Assembly: GCF_002979865.1 (NCBI RefSeq)
Contig: NZ_PCPZ01000001.1
Coordinates: 1,116,001-1,180,000 of the forward strand
DNA length: 64,000 bases
DNA from: Arthrobacter sp. MYb214
GTDB taxonomy: Bacteria; Actinomycetota; Actinomycetes; Actinomycetales; Micrococcaceae
Reading direction: 5' to 3'
The translations under genes and the position numbers were made by a program. Position 1 is the first letter of the stretch; each line of letters begins with the position of its first letter. Shown piece by piece: positions 19,157-27,300 of the stretch. The notes below the pieces were generated by a model. That model saw nothing but the letters and a program-made list of their open reading frames with translations. It did not search any database and was not told the DNA's origin.

Positions 19157-20100
19157 TTCATTTCGCTTTCGCCGGCCAGCACCCAGTGCTGGCGTGATTC
19201 ATCGATCATGTGCTTTTTCAGGGTGGTGCTGGCCGACCAGCGGTGGATCTGTTCACGCAGGGCCGCGCGCTTCGACGCATCCTGGCTGCTGTCGCGGTCC
19301 GGGTCGGGTACCGCGCCCACCAGCAGCCGGGTGTATGGATGCCGGGGATTGTCCAGCAGCTGCACGGACTCGCCCGACTCGACTATTCGCCCCTCGTTAA
19401 GTACCGCGATCCGGTCCGAGAGATAGCGGGCGGATGCCAAGTCGTGGGTGACATAGAGGATGCAGATCCCATGCTCATCGCGCAGCTTGTGCAGCAGATT
19501 CAGCACGCCGATCCGCACCGAGACATCCAGCATGGAGGTCGGCTCATCGGCCAGGATGACTTTCGGCTTGGCTGCCAGCACGCGGGCGATTGCAATGCGC
19601 TGGCGCTGTCCGCCGGAGAGCTCGTGCGGGAATGAGGACAACACATCCGGGCTCAGCCCGACGGTGGACACCAGCTTGGCCATTTCTGCGCGCTTGGACT
19701 TGATGCTTGGTTGGTGCAGCGCCAAGGCGCGTTCCAGGATGTGCTCCACTCGGAAGGCCGGGTTCAACGAACCGAAAGGGTCTTGGAACACCATTTGCAC
19801 TTCGCTGCGGTAGTTCCGGGCCGCTGATCCCTTGAGCCCGGATATGTCCTTTCCATTGACCAGCATTTCCCCGGAATCCGGTGCCTCAAGCAATGCCAAG
19901 CAGCGGGCCAACGTCGATTTACCGGAACCTGATTCGCCCACCAGCGCCACGATTTCACCGCGGTGCAGATCCAGGTCGATACCCCTCAGGGCCGGAACCT
20001 TCGTGCGACGGAACAGTGCGGTGCTGGTGAAAGATTTGCTCAGCGAACGGATACGCACCACTGGCACCATAGAGGCGTGCTTGGCAGCTGTCGAGGTCAT
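19153..20100 (-). CDS. ABC transporter ATPase, Opp/Dpp family (DppF/OppF-like)
   Basis: 315 residues from ATG 20100, which has AAGGAG upstream and a 4-bp ATGA overlap with the previous gene; the frame is open upstream but that is the neighbour's coding region. It has Walker A GESGSGKST, the signature [16 protein letters not shown] and Walker B VILADEPT. It is one of two nucleotide-binding subunits on the cytoplasmic side of an importer. By family it would be called a dipeptide/oligopeptide ATPase, but the operon ends with a levanase, so transport of short fructans is proposed. It has a shorter C-terminal peptide-family extension than its partner. Confidence 0.88.
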   Translation of the reverse strand: MTSTAAKHASMVPVVRIRSLSKSFTSTALFRRTKVPALRGIDLDLHRGEIVALVGESGSGKSTLARCLALLEAPDSGEMLVNGKDISGLKGSAARNYRSEVQMVFQDPFGSLNPAFRVEHILERALALHQPSIKSKRAEMAKLVSTVGLSPDVLSSFPHELSGGQRQRIAIARVLAAKPKVILADEPTSMLDVSVRIGVLNLLHKLRDEHGICILYVTHDLASARYLSDRIAVLNEGRIVESGESVQLLDNPRHPYTRLLVGAVPDPDRDSSQDASKRAALREQIHRWSASTTLKKHMIDESRQHWVLAGESEMN

Positions 20101-21014
20101 GGCAGTTCTCCTTGAGTGAGGACCGGGGCTTGGGTCGGGGCGACCCAATGGCCTTCGCCTACCTGCCTAAGGTCCTTGATGTTGGTGAATCTGGTGCCTT
20201 CGGCCAAGCCGGTGAGCTTGACTTTCGGTCCGTGCAGGGGCGGGAACGCCCCGAGCAGCGCCTGCGTATAGGGGTGCTTCGAACCATGGCGCAACGACGG
20301 CGCCGGTGCCAGCTCCACGATGCGCCCTCCGTACATGATGCCAATGCGATCGGAGAGCTCAAGCATCAGCGACATGTCATGGGTGATGAACAGGATGGCG
20401 AATCCGAGTTCGCTTTGCAGTTCCCTGATCTGCTCCAGGATTTCTTGCTGAACCACTACGTCCAGCGCCGTGGTGGGCTCATCCAGGATCAGCAACCGCG
20501 GGTTCAGCGCACAGGCCATGGCAATGACAATGCGCTGGCGCTGTCCGCCTGAAAGCTGGTGCGGATAGGCCCGCAATCGCGCCGGATCGATGCGCACCAT
20601 GGTGAGCAGCTCTTCGGCGCGCTGCACCGCGGCAGCACGGGTGCCGCCACGGTGCGTGCGGATCACGTCGACAAACTGCTCGCCAATTCGGGTGACCGGG
20701 TTCAATGAGTTCATCGCCGACTGGAATACCATGGCGACGTTGTTCCAGCGCCAGGCGCGCAGTTCCGCTTCGTCCATGCCCAGCACATCTTGGCCTTCAA
20801 AGAGGATCTTGCCGTGGGTGATCCGCGCAGGATCTTTCAGCAAGCGCATGATCGAGTTGGCAATGGTGGACTTGCCGCAGCCGGACTCCCCCGCCAAACC
20901 GAAGATTTCACCGGAGTGGATGGCGAAGCTGACCCGGTCAGCGCCGCGCACAGCTCTCTCGTCGCTGACGTACTCGACGGTCAGGTCCTGGACTTCCAAT
21001 ACCGGGACGCTCAT
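20097..21014 (-). CDS. ABC transporter ATPase, Opp/Dpp family (DppD/OppD-like)
   Basis: 305 residues. Walker [11 protein letters not shown]-loop [12 protein letters not shown] (the SAMNSLNP form is typical of the family), signature [14 protein letters not shown] and Walker [13 protein letters not shown] are intact. The C-terminus carries the oligopeptide/dipeptide extension ([12 protein letters not shown]), the region that can hold an iron-sulfur motif in some members, but no Cys cluster is visible here. It overlaps both neighbours by 4 bp (ATGA), indicating translational coupling in the operon. Confidence 0.88.
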   Translation of the reverse strand: MSVPVLEVQDLTVEYVSDERAVRGADRVSFAIHSGEIFGLAGESGCGKSTIANSIMRLLKDPARITHGKILFEGQDVLGMDEAELRAWRWNNVAMVFQSAMNSLNPVTRIGEQFVDVIRTHRGGTRAAAVQRAEELLTMVRIDPARLRAYPHQLSGGQRQRIVIAMACALNPRLLILDEPTTALDVVVQQEILEQIRELQSELGFAILFITHDMSLMLELSDRIGIMYGGRIVELAPAPSLRHGSKHPYTQALLGAFPPLHGPKVKLTGLAEGTRFTNIKDLRQVGEGHWVAPTQAPVLTQGELP

Positions 21015-21985
21015 TTTTCTTCCTTTCGCACCACGGTAGTCGCCGCGGTGCTTTTCGTTGCATGCTTCGGGCGGCGCAGGCGCGGATTGGTGATTTCATC
21101 CACCGCGTAGTTGCACAGGGCCAAGGCGAAGGCGACCAAGGCGATGGCCAGGCCCGATGGCACGAAAATCCACCATTGGCCCAGCATCAGCGATCCGTCG
21201 CTGGTCGCCCAGAACAGGTTGGTACCCCAGGAGATGGTGTTCACGTCGCCCAAGCCCAGGAATTCAAGCCCAGCCTGTGCGCCGATGGAGCCGATGATGC
21301 AGCCAAGCAGCGTGGTCATGACGACCGAGGCCATATTGGGGAGCATTTCGCGGACCATGATGCGCAGCGGGCGCTCGCCCGATACCAAAGCCGCGGCAAC
21401 ATAGTCTTTTCCGCGGATGGACATGGCCTGGGAACGCATGACGCGTGCGCTGCCTGCCCATCCGGTAATCATCAGCACCACGATCACCGTGCCAAGACCA
21501 GGCGGCATGAATGCCGCCAGGATCACCAGCAACGGCAGGCCGGGCACCAGCAGGAAGACGTTGGTAACCAGGGAGAGCACCTCGTCCAGGCCGCGGCCGA
21601 AGTAGGCCCCGCTCAACCCGACCAGCACGCCGACAATGGTGGAGAGGATGCCGGCGGCGAAGCCGACGAAGAGCGACGAGCGGGCACCCCACAGGGTCAG
21701 CCCCAAAACGTCTTGGCCCTTGCTGGTGGTACCCAGCCAATGCTCCATGCTTGGTGCGCTGGCACCGGCCGAGGTAATCCGCGACGGATCCCCGGGGAAG
21801 AGCGCCGGGGCAAGCAAGGCCAGGATGATAAAGGCAAGCAGGATGCTGAGCCCAGCCACGGCCTTGCCGTTGCGGAGCAAAGTCCGCAGCAACCGGGTAG
21901 CACTGACTCTGGCACGCGCGGAGCCGCTTTCCTCCGCTGGTTGCGAGGCAGCCAGAGTCTGTGGATCTGTAGCATTCTGGGTCAT
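21011..21985 (-). CDS. ABC transporter permease, Opp/Dpp family (DppC/OppC-like)
   Basis: 324 residues with about six membrane helices and a cytoplasmic N-terminus of about 35 residues. The early LFPGDPSRIT and HWLGTTSKGQDVLGLTLWGARSSLFVG segments are hallmarks of the DppC/OppC subunit, and the EAA-type loop is near residue 210. It lies 5 bp downstream of the DppB-type permease and overlaps the next ATPase by 4 bp. It forms the membrane channel with its partner. Confidence 0.88.
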   Translation of the reverse strand: MTQNATDPQTLAASQPAEESGSARARVSATRLLRTLLRNGKAVAGLSILLAFIILALLAPALFPGDPSRITSAGASAPSMEHWLGTTSKGQDVLGLTLWGARSSLFVGFAAGILSTIVGVLVGLSGAYFGRGLDEVLSLVTNVFLLVPGLPLLVILAAFMPPGLGTVIVVLMITGWAGSARVMRSQAMSIRGKDYVAAALVSGERPLRIMVREMLPNMASVVMTTLLGCIIGSIGAQAGLEFLGLGDVNTISWGTNLFWATSDGSLMLGQWWIFVPSGLAIALVAFALALCNYAVDEITNPRLRRPKHATKSTAATTVVRKEEK

Positions 21986-21990
21986 GGCGA

Positions 21991-22968
21991 TCAGCCTTTC
22001 CGCACGCGAGGGTCGAGTCGGACGTAGACAAGGTCTACGAGGAAGTTGGCTATCAGCACCGCGGCAGTAATGGTCAGGAACATGCCCTGCATCAGCGGGT
22101 AGTCAAGGCCTTGGACAGCGCCGAGCAGCTGGTAGCCGACGCCTGGGTAGGCGAATACCACTTCGGTCAGCAGTGCGCCGCCGACGATGAAGCCGATGCT
22201 CATGCCCATGCTGGTGACCGATGGCAGCATCGCGTTGCGTGCCGCGTAGTTCAGCATGATGCGGTGCGGTCGCAGCCCCTTGGCCTCGGCCATCAAAATA
22301 TAGTCTTCGGAGTTGGTGGCAATCATGGTGTTGCGCATGCCCAGCATCCAGCCGCCCAGGGAAACCAGCACGATGGTCAGCGCGGGCAGGACCAGGTGCG
22401 CTGCAACGTCCAGGATGAATTCGAGATTGAATCCGGGAACCAGGCCTACGGAGAAGGCATGGCGCATCGGGGCGACGCCCATGTTGATGCCGAAGATGTA
22501 CAAGGCCCCCATGGCTAGCCAGAAATACGGGAAAGAACCGATGAACACCAGCAGCGGTGGAGCAACCGAGTCCAAGAAGCCGCCACGGCGCCAGGCGGCA
22601 AGGATGCCCAGGAGGTTTCCGAGGATCACGGCGAAAATCAATGAAGTCAGTCCCAGCAGCAAGGTCCACGGCAGCTGCGAGGCGATGACCTCGGAGACTG
22701 GAGTGGGGAAACGGGAAATCGACATCCCAAAGTCGCCGGTCAAGACACGGCTAAGATAGCCAAAGTATTCGGGGATGATGGGGCCGCCGTCCACTCCCAT
22801 CAGGGTTCGAAGTGCTTCGACTTGTTGTGGCTCAAGCCGTTGCTGCGAGCGGGACAGCATGCGGGTGACGGGATCGCCTGGCATCAGCCGCGGTAGAAGG
22901 AAATTCAGGGTGATTGACGCCCAGAAGGCTAGGAGATAAAAGCCCAAGCGCCGTAGGAGGAAACTCAT
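21991..22968 (-). CDS. ABC transporter permease, Opp/Dpp family (DppB/OppB-like)
   Basis: 325 residues, six predicted helices. The N-terminal arrangement (FLLRRLGFYLLAFWASITLNFLLPRLMPGDPV) is the DppB/OppB signature, and an EAA-like loop lies around residue 220-240. AAGGA precedes the ATG by 8 bp. It is the first membrane subunit after the binding-protein gene (73 bp gap). As with the other subunits, the family name suggests peptides, but the operon suggests fructo-oligosaccharides. Confidence 0.88.
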   Translation of the reverse strand: MSFLLRRLGFYLLAFWASITLNFLLPRLMPGDPVTRMLSRSQQRLEPQQVEALRTLMGVDGGPIIPEYFGYLSRVLTGDFGMSISRFPTPVSEVIASQLPWTLLLGLTSLIFAVILGNLLGILAAWRRGGFLDSVAPPLLVFIGSFPYFWLAMGALYIFGINMGVAPMRHAFSVGLVPGFNLEFILDVAAHLVLPALTIVLVSLGGWMLGMRNTMIATNSEDYILMAEAKGLRPHRIMLNYAARNAMLPSVTSMGMSIGFIVGGALLTEVVFAYPGVGYQLLGAVQGLDYPLMQGMFLTITAAVLIANFLVDLVYVRLDPRVRKG

Positions 22969-23041
22969 GTTGTGTGTCCTTGGCTAAGGATCGCAACGCA
23001 GCGGGCGGACGGTATCCGCCCGCTGCGAAGGGAAAATGTTG

Positions 23042-24718
23042 CTAGTTCGCTGGTTCCAGGCTGGTGAGCACCAGAACGGTGGTCGGGGCCCGGTTGCTCA
23101 ACGTGGCATACGGGTTATCTTCGGTTGGCCAACCCACGAAGTTCTCAGTGGTGTAGGCACCCCATTCCGGGCCGGCGAATAGCGGTACTACCGGTGCCAG
23201 TTCGCTGTAGCGAGCCTGCAGGTCGTTAACGATCTGCTTCTGTTCTCCCTCATCGCCGGCAGCCACGAACTTGTTCAACAGCTCATCTGCTTTTTTATCG
23301 CTGAACCGGTGGTAGTTGTCAAAGGTCTGCTTGCCCACGGGCTTGACGTTCTGGCTGCCCATGAGGTTGAGGTAGTACTGGTAAGGAGTCGGAGCGTTAG
23401 CGGTCCAAACGATTCCGGTGTCGAATTCACCGGTTTCGTAGCTTGCGGTCACCGCGGCCCAATCCGGCGAATCAACAGTGGCCTTGATGCCCACGTCCTG
23501 GAGGTTTTGGGCGATGATATTCGCTACCGAAAGCCAATCCGAGGAGGTTGAACCCACGGAGATATCGAAGGTGAATGGCTTGCCAGCGGCGGTGGTGCGC
23601 TGCCCCTGTGCATTCTCCTTGAAGCCTGCTTCATCAAGAAGCTTCTTTGCGCCTTCCACATCCCGCGTGGTCCAGTCGCACTGTTCGACGACCGCAGTGT
23701 CGCGCCACTTGTCATAGTTGCCGGACAGTCCGGTGCAGTCCGCTGGTTTGGCGTAGTCGGACATGCCGACCTTGACAACCTGTTCGCGGTCTACGGCCAT
23801 GCTCAACGCCTTGCGTACGCGAACATCCGAGAATTCTTTCTTGGTAGTGTTCAGCTGCCAGTTGATTTCGGCGCCAGTGGTCGGGAACCAGAAATGACGG
23901 TGCTCCGGATCCTTGTCCACGTAGGTCGATTGGATATCCGGCATGTAGGTTTGCGTCCAGTCAACATCGCCGGAGATGGCGGCGAGGTTGGCTCCGTCGT
24001 TGCCGGCGAAAGCGAGCATGCGGATGCCGCCGATATTCTGCTTCTCGGGTTGCCAATAGTATGGGTTCTTGCCCAATTCGAAGGACTGCGCCTGGAAATT
24101 GGCTACTTCGGTGTATGGTCCGGTGCCTACCGGTTTCGGGTTCTCTTCATTTCCGGGCTTGTCGAACTTGGACCAGATGTGGGCCGGGACAATCACCTGC
24201 TGGCCCAGTTCGTAGAGGGCCGGGGTGAATGCCTGCTTGAAGTGGAACTCGATGGTCGAGTCATCGAGAGTCTTGATGGACTTCAGGTAGTCATAGCCGC
24301 CGAGCAGTTCCTTTTGCAGTTCAACTGAGAGCTTGACGTCCTTGGACGTCAGCGGGGTGCCATCGGAGAATCTAACGCCCGGACGCAGATTGAAGGCCAG
24401 CGACTTTCCGTCTTTGCCTGCACTCCACTCCGTGGCCAGCCAAGGCACGGTGTCGCCGCCTGCCGGGTTGTAGACCAGCATGGATTCGTAAATGGACTGC
24501 CCGGTCATTGGCGCAGCATTGGGCGAGAAGGGGTTGAAGTTTTTTGAGAAGGTTCCCATGTCCTCGCGCGGAATGGTCAGGAACGCGGCGTTGGCTGATC
24601 CGTCGCCCCCTTCAGTTCCGCCTGGATTCGATGCGACGCATCCGCTCAAGGCGAGGGTGCCGGCCACAGCGGTCGCGGCCACGGCAAGGTGCGCGCGACG
24701 TAAGTATTTGATTATCAT
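23042..24718 (-). CDS. Extracellular solute-binding lipoprotein, family 5
   Basis: 558 residues. A lipoprotein signal peptide with lipobox LSGC (Cys near residue 27) is followed by a linker rich in Gly/Ser and a family-5 (Opp/Dpp) binding domain. MTGQSIYESMLVYNPAGGD, LAFNLRPGVRFSDGTPLT and the C-terminal ELAPVVPLF fit this family. It is anchored outside the membrane and delivers ligand to the DppB/C-like permeases. Family-5 proteins bind peptides, opines or oligosaccharides such as cello-oligomers; here a levanase in the same operon suggests a levan-derived ligand. GAGGAA lies 6 bp before the ATG. Confidence 0.88.
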   Translation of the reverse strand: MIIKYLRRAHLAVAATAVAGTLALSGCVASNPGGTEGGDGSANAAFLTIPREDMGTFSKNFNPFSPNAAPMTGQSIYESMLVYNPAGGDTVPWLATEWSAGKDGKSLAFNLRPGVRFSDGTPLTSKDVKLSVELQKELLGGYDYLKSIKTLDDSTIEFHFKQAFTPALYELGQQVIVPAHIWSKFDKPGNEENPKPVGTGPYTEVANFQAQSFELGKNPYYWQPEKQNIGGIRMLAFAGNDGANLAAISGDVDWTQTYMPDIQSTYVDKDPEHRHFWFPTTGAEINWQLNTTKKEFSDVRVRKALSMAVDREQVVKVGMSDYAKPADCTGLSGNYDKWRDTAVVEQCDWTTRDVEGAKKLLDEAGFKENAQGQRTTAAGKPFTFDISVGSTSSDWLSVANIIAQNLQDVGIKATVDSPDWAAVTASYETGEFDTGIVWTANAPTPYQYYLNLMGSQNVKPVGKQTFDNYHRFSDKKADELLNKFVAAGDEGEQKQIVNDLQARYSELAPVVPLFAGPEWGAYTTENFVGWPTEDNPYATLSNRAPTTVLVLTSLEPAN

Positions 24719-24762
24719 TGAAGTTCCTCATCCATTCATGTGATGTGTAGCGGAGGGGAAGT

Positions 24763-25788
24763 TCATCTGCGGCCGTGCATGGCCACAGACGAACGAATGC
24801 GTGGGGGGCAGCCGATGGTAATTTGGCGATTCTCGATCGGCGAGCCCTCTACCATTTGATTCAATAGGGACACCCCCGCCATGCCCAGTTCTTCGAAGGG
24901 CAAGGCAATGGTTGTCAGCTTTGGCCGCATATGCGGTGCCAGAATTTCCTGATCATCGAATCCGACGATTGAAATGTCTTTTCCCACCTGCAATCCGCGT
25001 TCCTTGATTGCGTCATAGGCGCCCATGGCGATCCGGTCATTTCCGCAAAAAATTGCGGTAGGCGGATCCAGTTGGCTTAGCAGCGTTTGCGTACCGTGGT
25101 ACCCGCTGTCGGCAGTTCCATCACCAGGCACGATCCGGGAATCATCGAATTCAATTCCGTGATCGCGCAGGGCCTGCTTCATACCGGCTTGGCGTCCGAT
25201 TTGCGCAGGAATTCCTGTTTTGAGAGTGATGTGCCCGATGCTGGTGTGCCCGGCCTTGGCCAGGATTTCAGCGGCAGCGTATCCGCCGCCGAATTCATCC
25301 GGAACAATTGATGGCAATTGGCCTCCGGCGTCGAAGCAGTTGACCAGTACGCAGGGAACTGATTTTGCATTTTCCGGCACCGTGATTTGGCGGTGCCAGG
25401 AAGTCGCGATGATCAATCCGCCAACCTGCTGTTCAAGCAGCTTCTCAACGGCGAGGTTGTCCATGCCTGGATCATCGTCGCTGGGTGCGATAAGGAGGAA
25501 GTTGCCGTCTTTCCATGCTGCCTGCTGCGCTCCCTTGATCACGTCAGTGGCAAAGGGCGAGGTGGCAATTTCGGTCACCAGCCCGAACCAGGAGCTGCGT
25601 TTGCTGGCCAAGGTTCGTGCGGCTGCGTTGGGGCGGTAGCCCAGTTCGCGCGCCGTTTGGTTGATTCGTTCTCTTGTGGTTTCGGGGATGCTTGATTCCA
25701 TCCGGCCGTTGAGTACGAATGAGACGGTTGTTCGGCTCACCCCGGCTGCTTTGGCAACGTCGGCCATGGTCACTGACTGCTGAGACAT
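24763..25788 (-). CDS. LacI-family regulator of the levanase/ABC operon
   Basis: 341 residues. The DNA-binding headpiece is MADVAKAAGVSRTTVSFVLNGR with the hinge ELGYRPNAAARTL, followed by a periplasmic-binding-type effector domain (for example IFCGNDRIAMGAYDAIKERG and GFDDQ). It has a strong ribosome-binding site (GGAGG). It is the first gene of the operon, 44 bp upstream of the binding protein, and lies directly behind a promoter with a perfect 16-bp palindrome. Autoregulation and control of the whole operon by a fructan-derived sugar are inferred. Confidence 0.9.
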   Translation of the reverse strand: MSQQSVTMADVAKAAGVSRTTVSFVLNGRMESSIPETTRERINQTARELGYRPNAAARTLASKRSSWFGLVTEIATSPFATDVIKGAQQAAWKDGNFLLIAPSDDDPGMDNLAVEKLLEQQVGGLIIATSWHRQITVPENAKSVPCVLVNCFDAGGQLPSIVPDEFGGGYAAAEILAKAGHTSIGHITLKTGIPAQIGRQAGMKQALRDHGIEFDDSRIVPGDGTADSGYHGTQTLLSQLDPPTAIFCGNDRIAMGAYDAIKERGLQVGKDISIVGFDDQEILAPHMRPKLTTIALPFEELGMAGVSLLNQMVEGSPIENRQITIGCPPRIRSSVAMHGRR

Positions 25789-25851
25789 GCCCCTCCTCCC
25801 CTTCGAGATCAGTGCGTTTCGCGTCGTGCCAACGGTTTGCTAACACGATTC

Positions 25852-25909
25852 AGTAACGCGCGTTACTACGCTGTGAAATAAGGTAACCTACATCACTTAC
25901 GGCTGTCAA
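25852..25909 (-). promoter_or_regulatory. Promoter and LacI operator of the levanase/ABC operon
   Basis: On the minus strand, -35 TTGACA (25904-25909) and -10 TACCTT (25880-25885, 18-bp spacer; TTACCT at 17 bp is the alternative) are followed by the perfect palindrome AGTAACGCGCGTTACT (25852-25867), placed about +6 to +21. A CG-centred even palindrome is typical of LacI operators. The rest of the 370-bp gap to 26158 has no gene; it contains CAGGA-TCGAT-TCCTG (25942-25956) inside TTGAC...GTCAA arms, of unknown role. Confidence 0.75.
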
Positions 25910-26158
25910 GGAAGAAGTTTTGCGGCAGTGAAAATCATTGACAGGATCGATTCCTGACCGTCAAGGCCATGGATCCAAGACATGGGAATCCCTTGCTTCA
26001 TTCAGCTGAGTAGGGCAAATGGGGCACGATGCCACAGGGCAGAGGCGTAATCAGCACCCCGAAGCATGGCAGCCATTCCCCGAAATGGCACTGGTAGACA
26101 CAAAGGAAATCGTGGAAATCAGGTTCGCGGAACCGGCCGGCTCGGTTGCGCCCGCGAG

Positions 26159-27187
26159 TCAGCGGGATTTCATGGACTCGCGCTCGATGAGCGGCATGTC
26201 GATCTGATGCTCCCCGGGCTCCAGCTTTCCATCGAGCAGAAGCTCAACGGCCAGAGCACCCATCCCCTCATATGGAAGTCGAATAGAGGTCAATTGCGGG
26301 CGAAGGTAGCTGGCAATGATCTCGTCATCGAAAGACAGCACGGACAGGTCCGTTCCTGGCTTCAGGCCATTTTCGGCGAGCGCTTGGAAGACACCCATGG
26401 CCACGCGGTCATTGGCGCAAATGATGGCGTCAGGGTTGTACCCGTCGGCTAGCATCCGGATTGTTGCTTCATATCCGTCGGTGGGGTTCCAGTCGTCGAG
26501 CACCCAGTGGCCCAGTACTTCGAGGTTTGATTCCGCCAAGGCTCTGCGCAGGGAGCCGAAGCGGCGAGAGATACTTGGATAGGTTCGCGGATCCTTTTCG
26601 GCGTTTTCAAGTTCACCGATGACCGCAACACTCTTCGCCCCGGATTCGATAACCCTCTGCACGGCTTTAGCCCCCGAATCCATCTCATTGGGAAGCACTG
26701 CGACGCAAGGGCTGTCGTCAATGCCGTTGACCAGCACGGTGGGCAATCCAGTTTTCGGGATCTTCAAATCACGTTGGCGAGAATCCATGAACCCAAGAAT
26801 CAGCCCGTCAACGTCCCGGTGGGTCATCTGCGTTATTGCTTCAGCCATTTGTTCTGGCTTGCCGAAGGTCTCAGCAATGAGCACCGTATGGTCTCGCTCT
26901 TCCGCTGCGCGCAGGATGCCGGTGATCATTTCGGAAGCAAAACGAGTCACGGTAACTTGATCAGAGATGAACCCCAGGGTGCGCGTCTTCCCGCTTCGCA
27001 AGGATTGGGCTGCCGCATTTGGCCGGTAACCCAGTTTCTTGGCGGCCGCGCGCACTCGTTCCGTGGCTTCGGCGGACAGTCGCGTGCCCGGCTTATTGTT
27101 CAGGATCATGCTGACGGCAGCCTTGGACATCCCCGAAGCTTCTGAAACGTCAGCAATTGTTATCCGCTTGGCTTTAGGCGATTCCAC
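26159..27187 (-). CDS. LacI-family regulator, CscR-like
   Basis: 342 residues starting at GTG 27187 behind GAGGG. Headpiece ITIADVSEASGMSKAAVSMILNN, hinge KLGYRPNAAAQSLRSG, and a sugar-binding effector domain with ICANDRVAMGVFQALAENG and SFDDE. It is divergent from the cytoplasmic GH32, fructokinase and symporter genes, the same layout as cscR in sucrose operons. It is a different regulator from the LacI at 24763 (the recognition helices differ: SRTTVSFVLNG versus SKAAVSMILNN), so the two halves of the fructan locus are probably controlled separately. Confidence 0.9.
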   Translation of the reverse strand: MESPKAKRITIADVSEASGMSKAAVSMILNNKPGTRLSAEATERVRAAAKKLGYRPNAAAQSLRSGKTRTLGFISDQVTVTRFASEMITGILRAAEERDHTVLIAETFGKPEQMAEAITQMTHRDVDGLILGFMDSRQRDLKIPKTGLPTVLVNGIDDSPCVAVLPNEMDSGAKAVQRVIESGAKSVAVIGELENAEKDPRTYPSISRRFGSLRRALAESNLEVLGHWVLDDWNPTDGYEATIRMLADGYNPDAIICANDRVAMGVFQALAENGLKPGTDLSVLSFDDEIIASYLRPQLTSIRLPYEGMGALAVELLLDGKLEPGEHQIDMPLIERESMKSR

Positions 27188-27206
27188 ATTTCCCTCTTGA
27201 GACAGT

Positions 27207-27224
27207 TCGAATGCAATTATTCGA
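27207..27224. promoter_or_regulatory. Inverted repeat upstream of the CscR-like gene
   Basis: TCGAAT-N6-ATTCGA, perfect 6-bp arms, lies 20-37 bp before the GTG of the LacI gene at 27187. It may be an autoregulatory site. Its sequence differs from the operator at 27269-27284, so binding by the same protein is uncertain. Confidence 0.35.
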
Positions 27225-27234
27225 CCCTAGCCTA

Positions 27235-27284
27235 TTGCAGTGATTCGGCCACGCTGTTAGAGTCTTGTGCTAAATCCATTTAGC
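27235..27284 (+). promoter_or_regulatory. Promoter and LacI-type operator of the sucrose/fructan module
   Basis: -35 TTGCAG (27235-27240), 17-bp spacer and -10 TAGAGT (27258-27263) place the start of transcription near 27270. The palindrome GCTAAAT-CC-ATTTAGC (27269-27284) covers about +1 to +16, where a LacI repressor would block initiation. It ends 16 bp before the GH32 start. Confidence 0.65.
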
Positions 27285-27300
27285 CAACTCATATCGAAGG

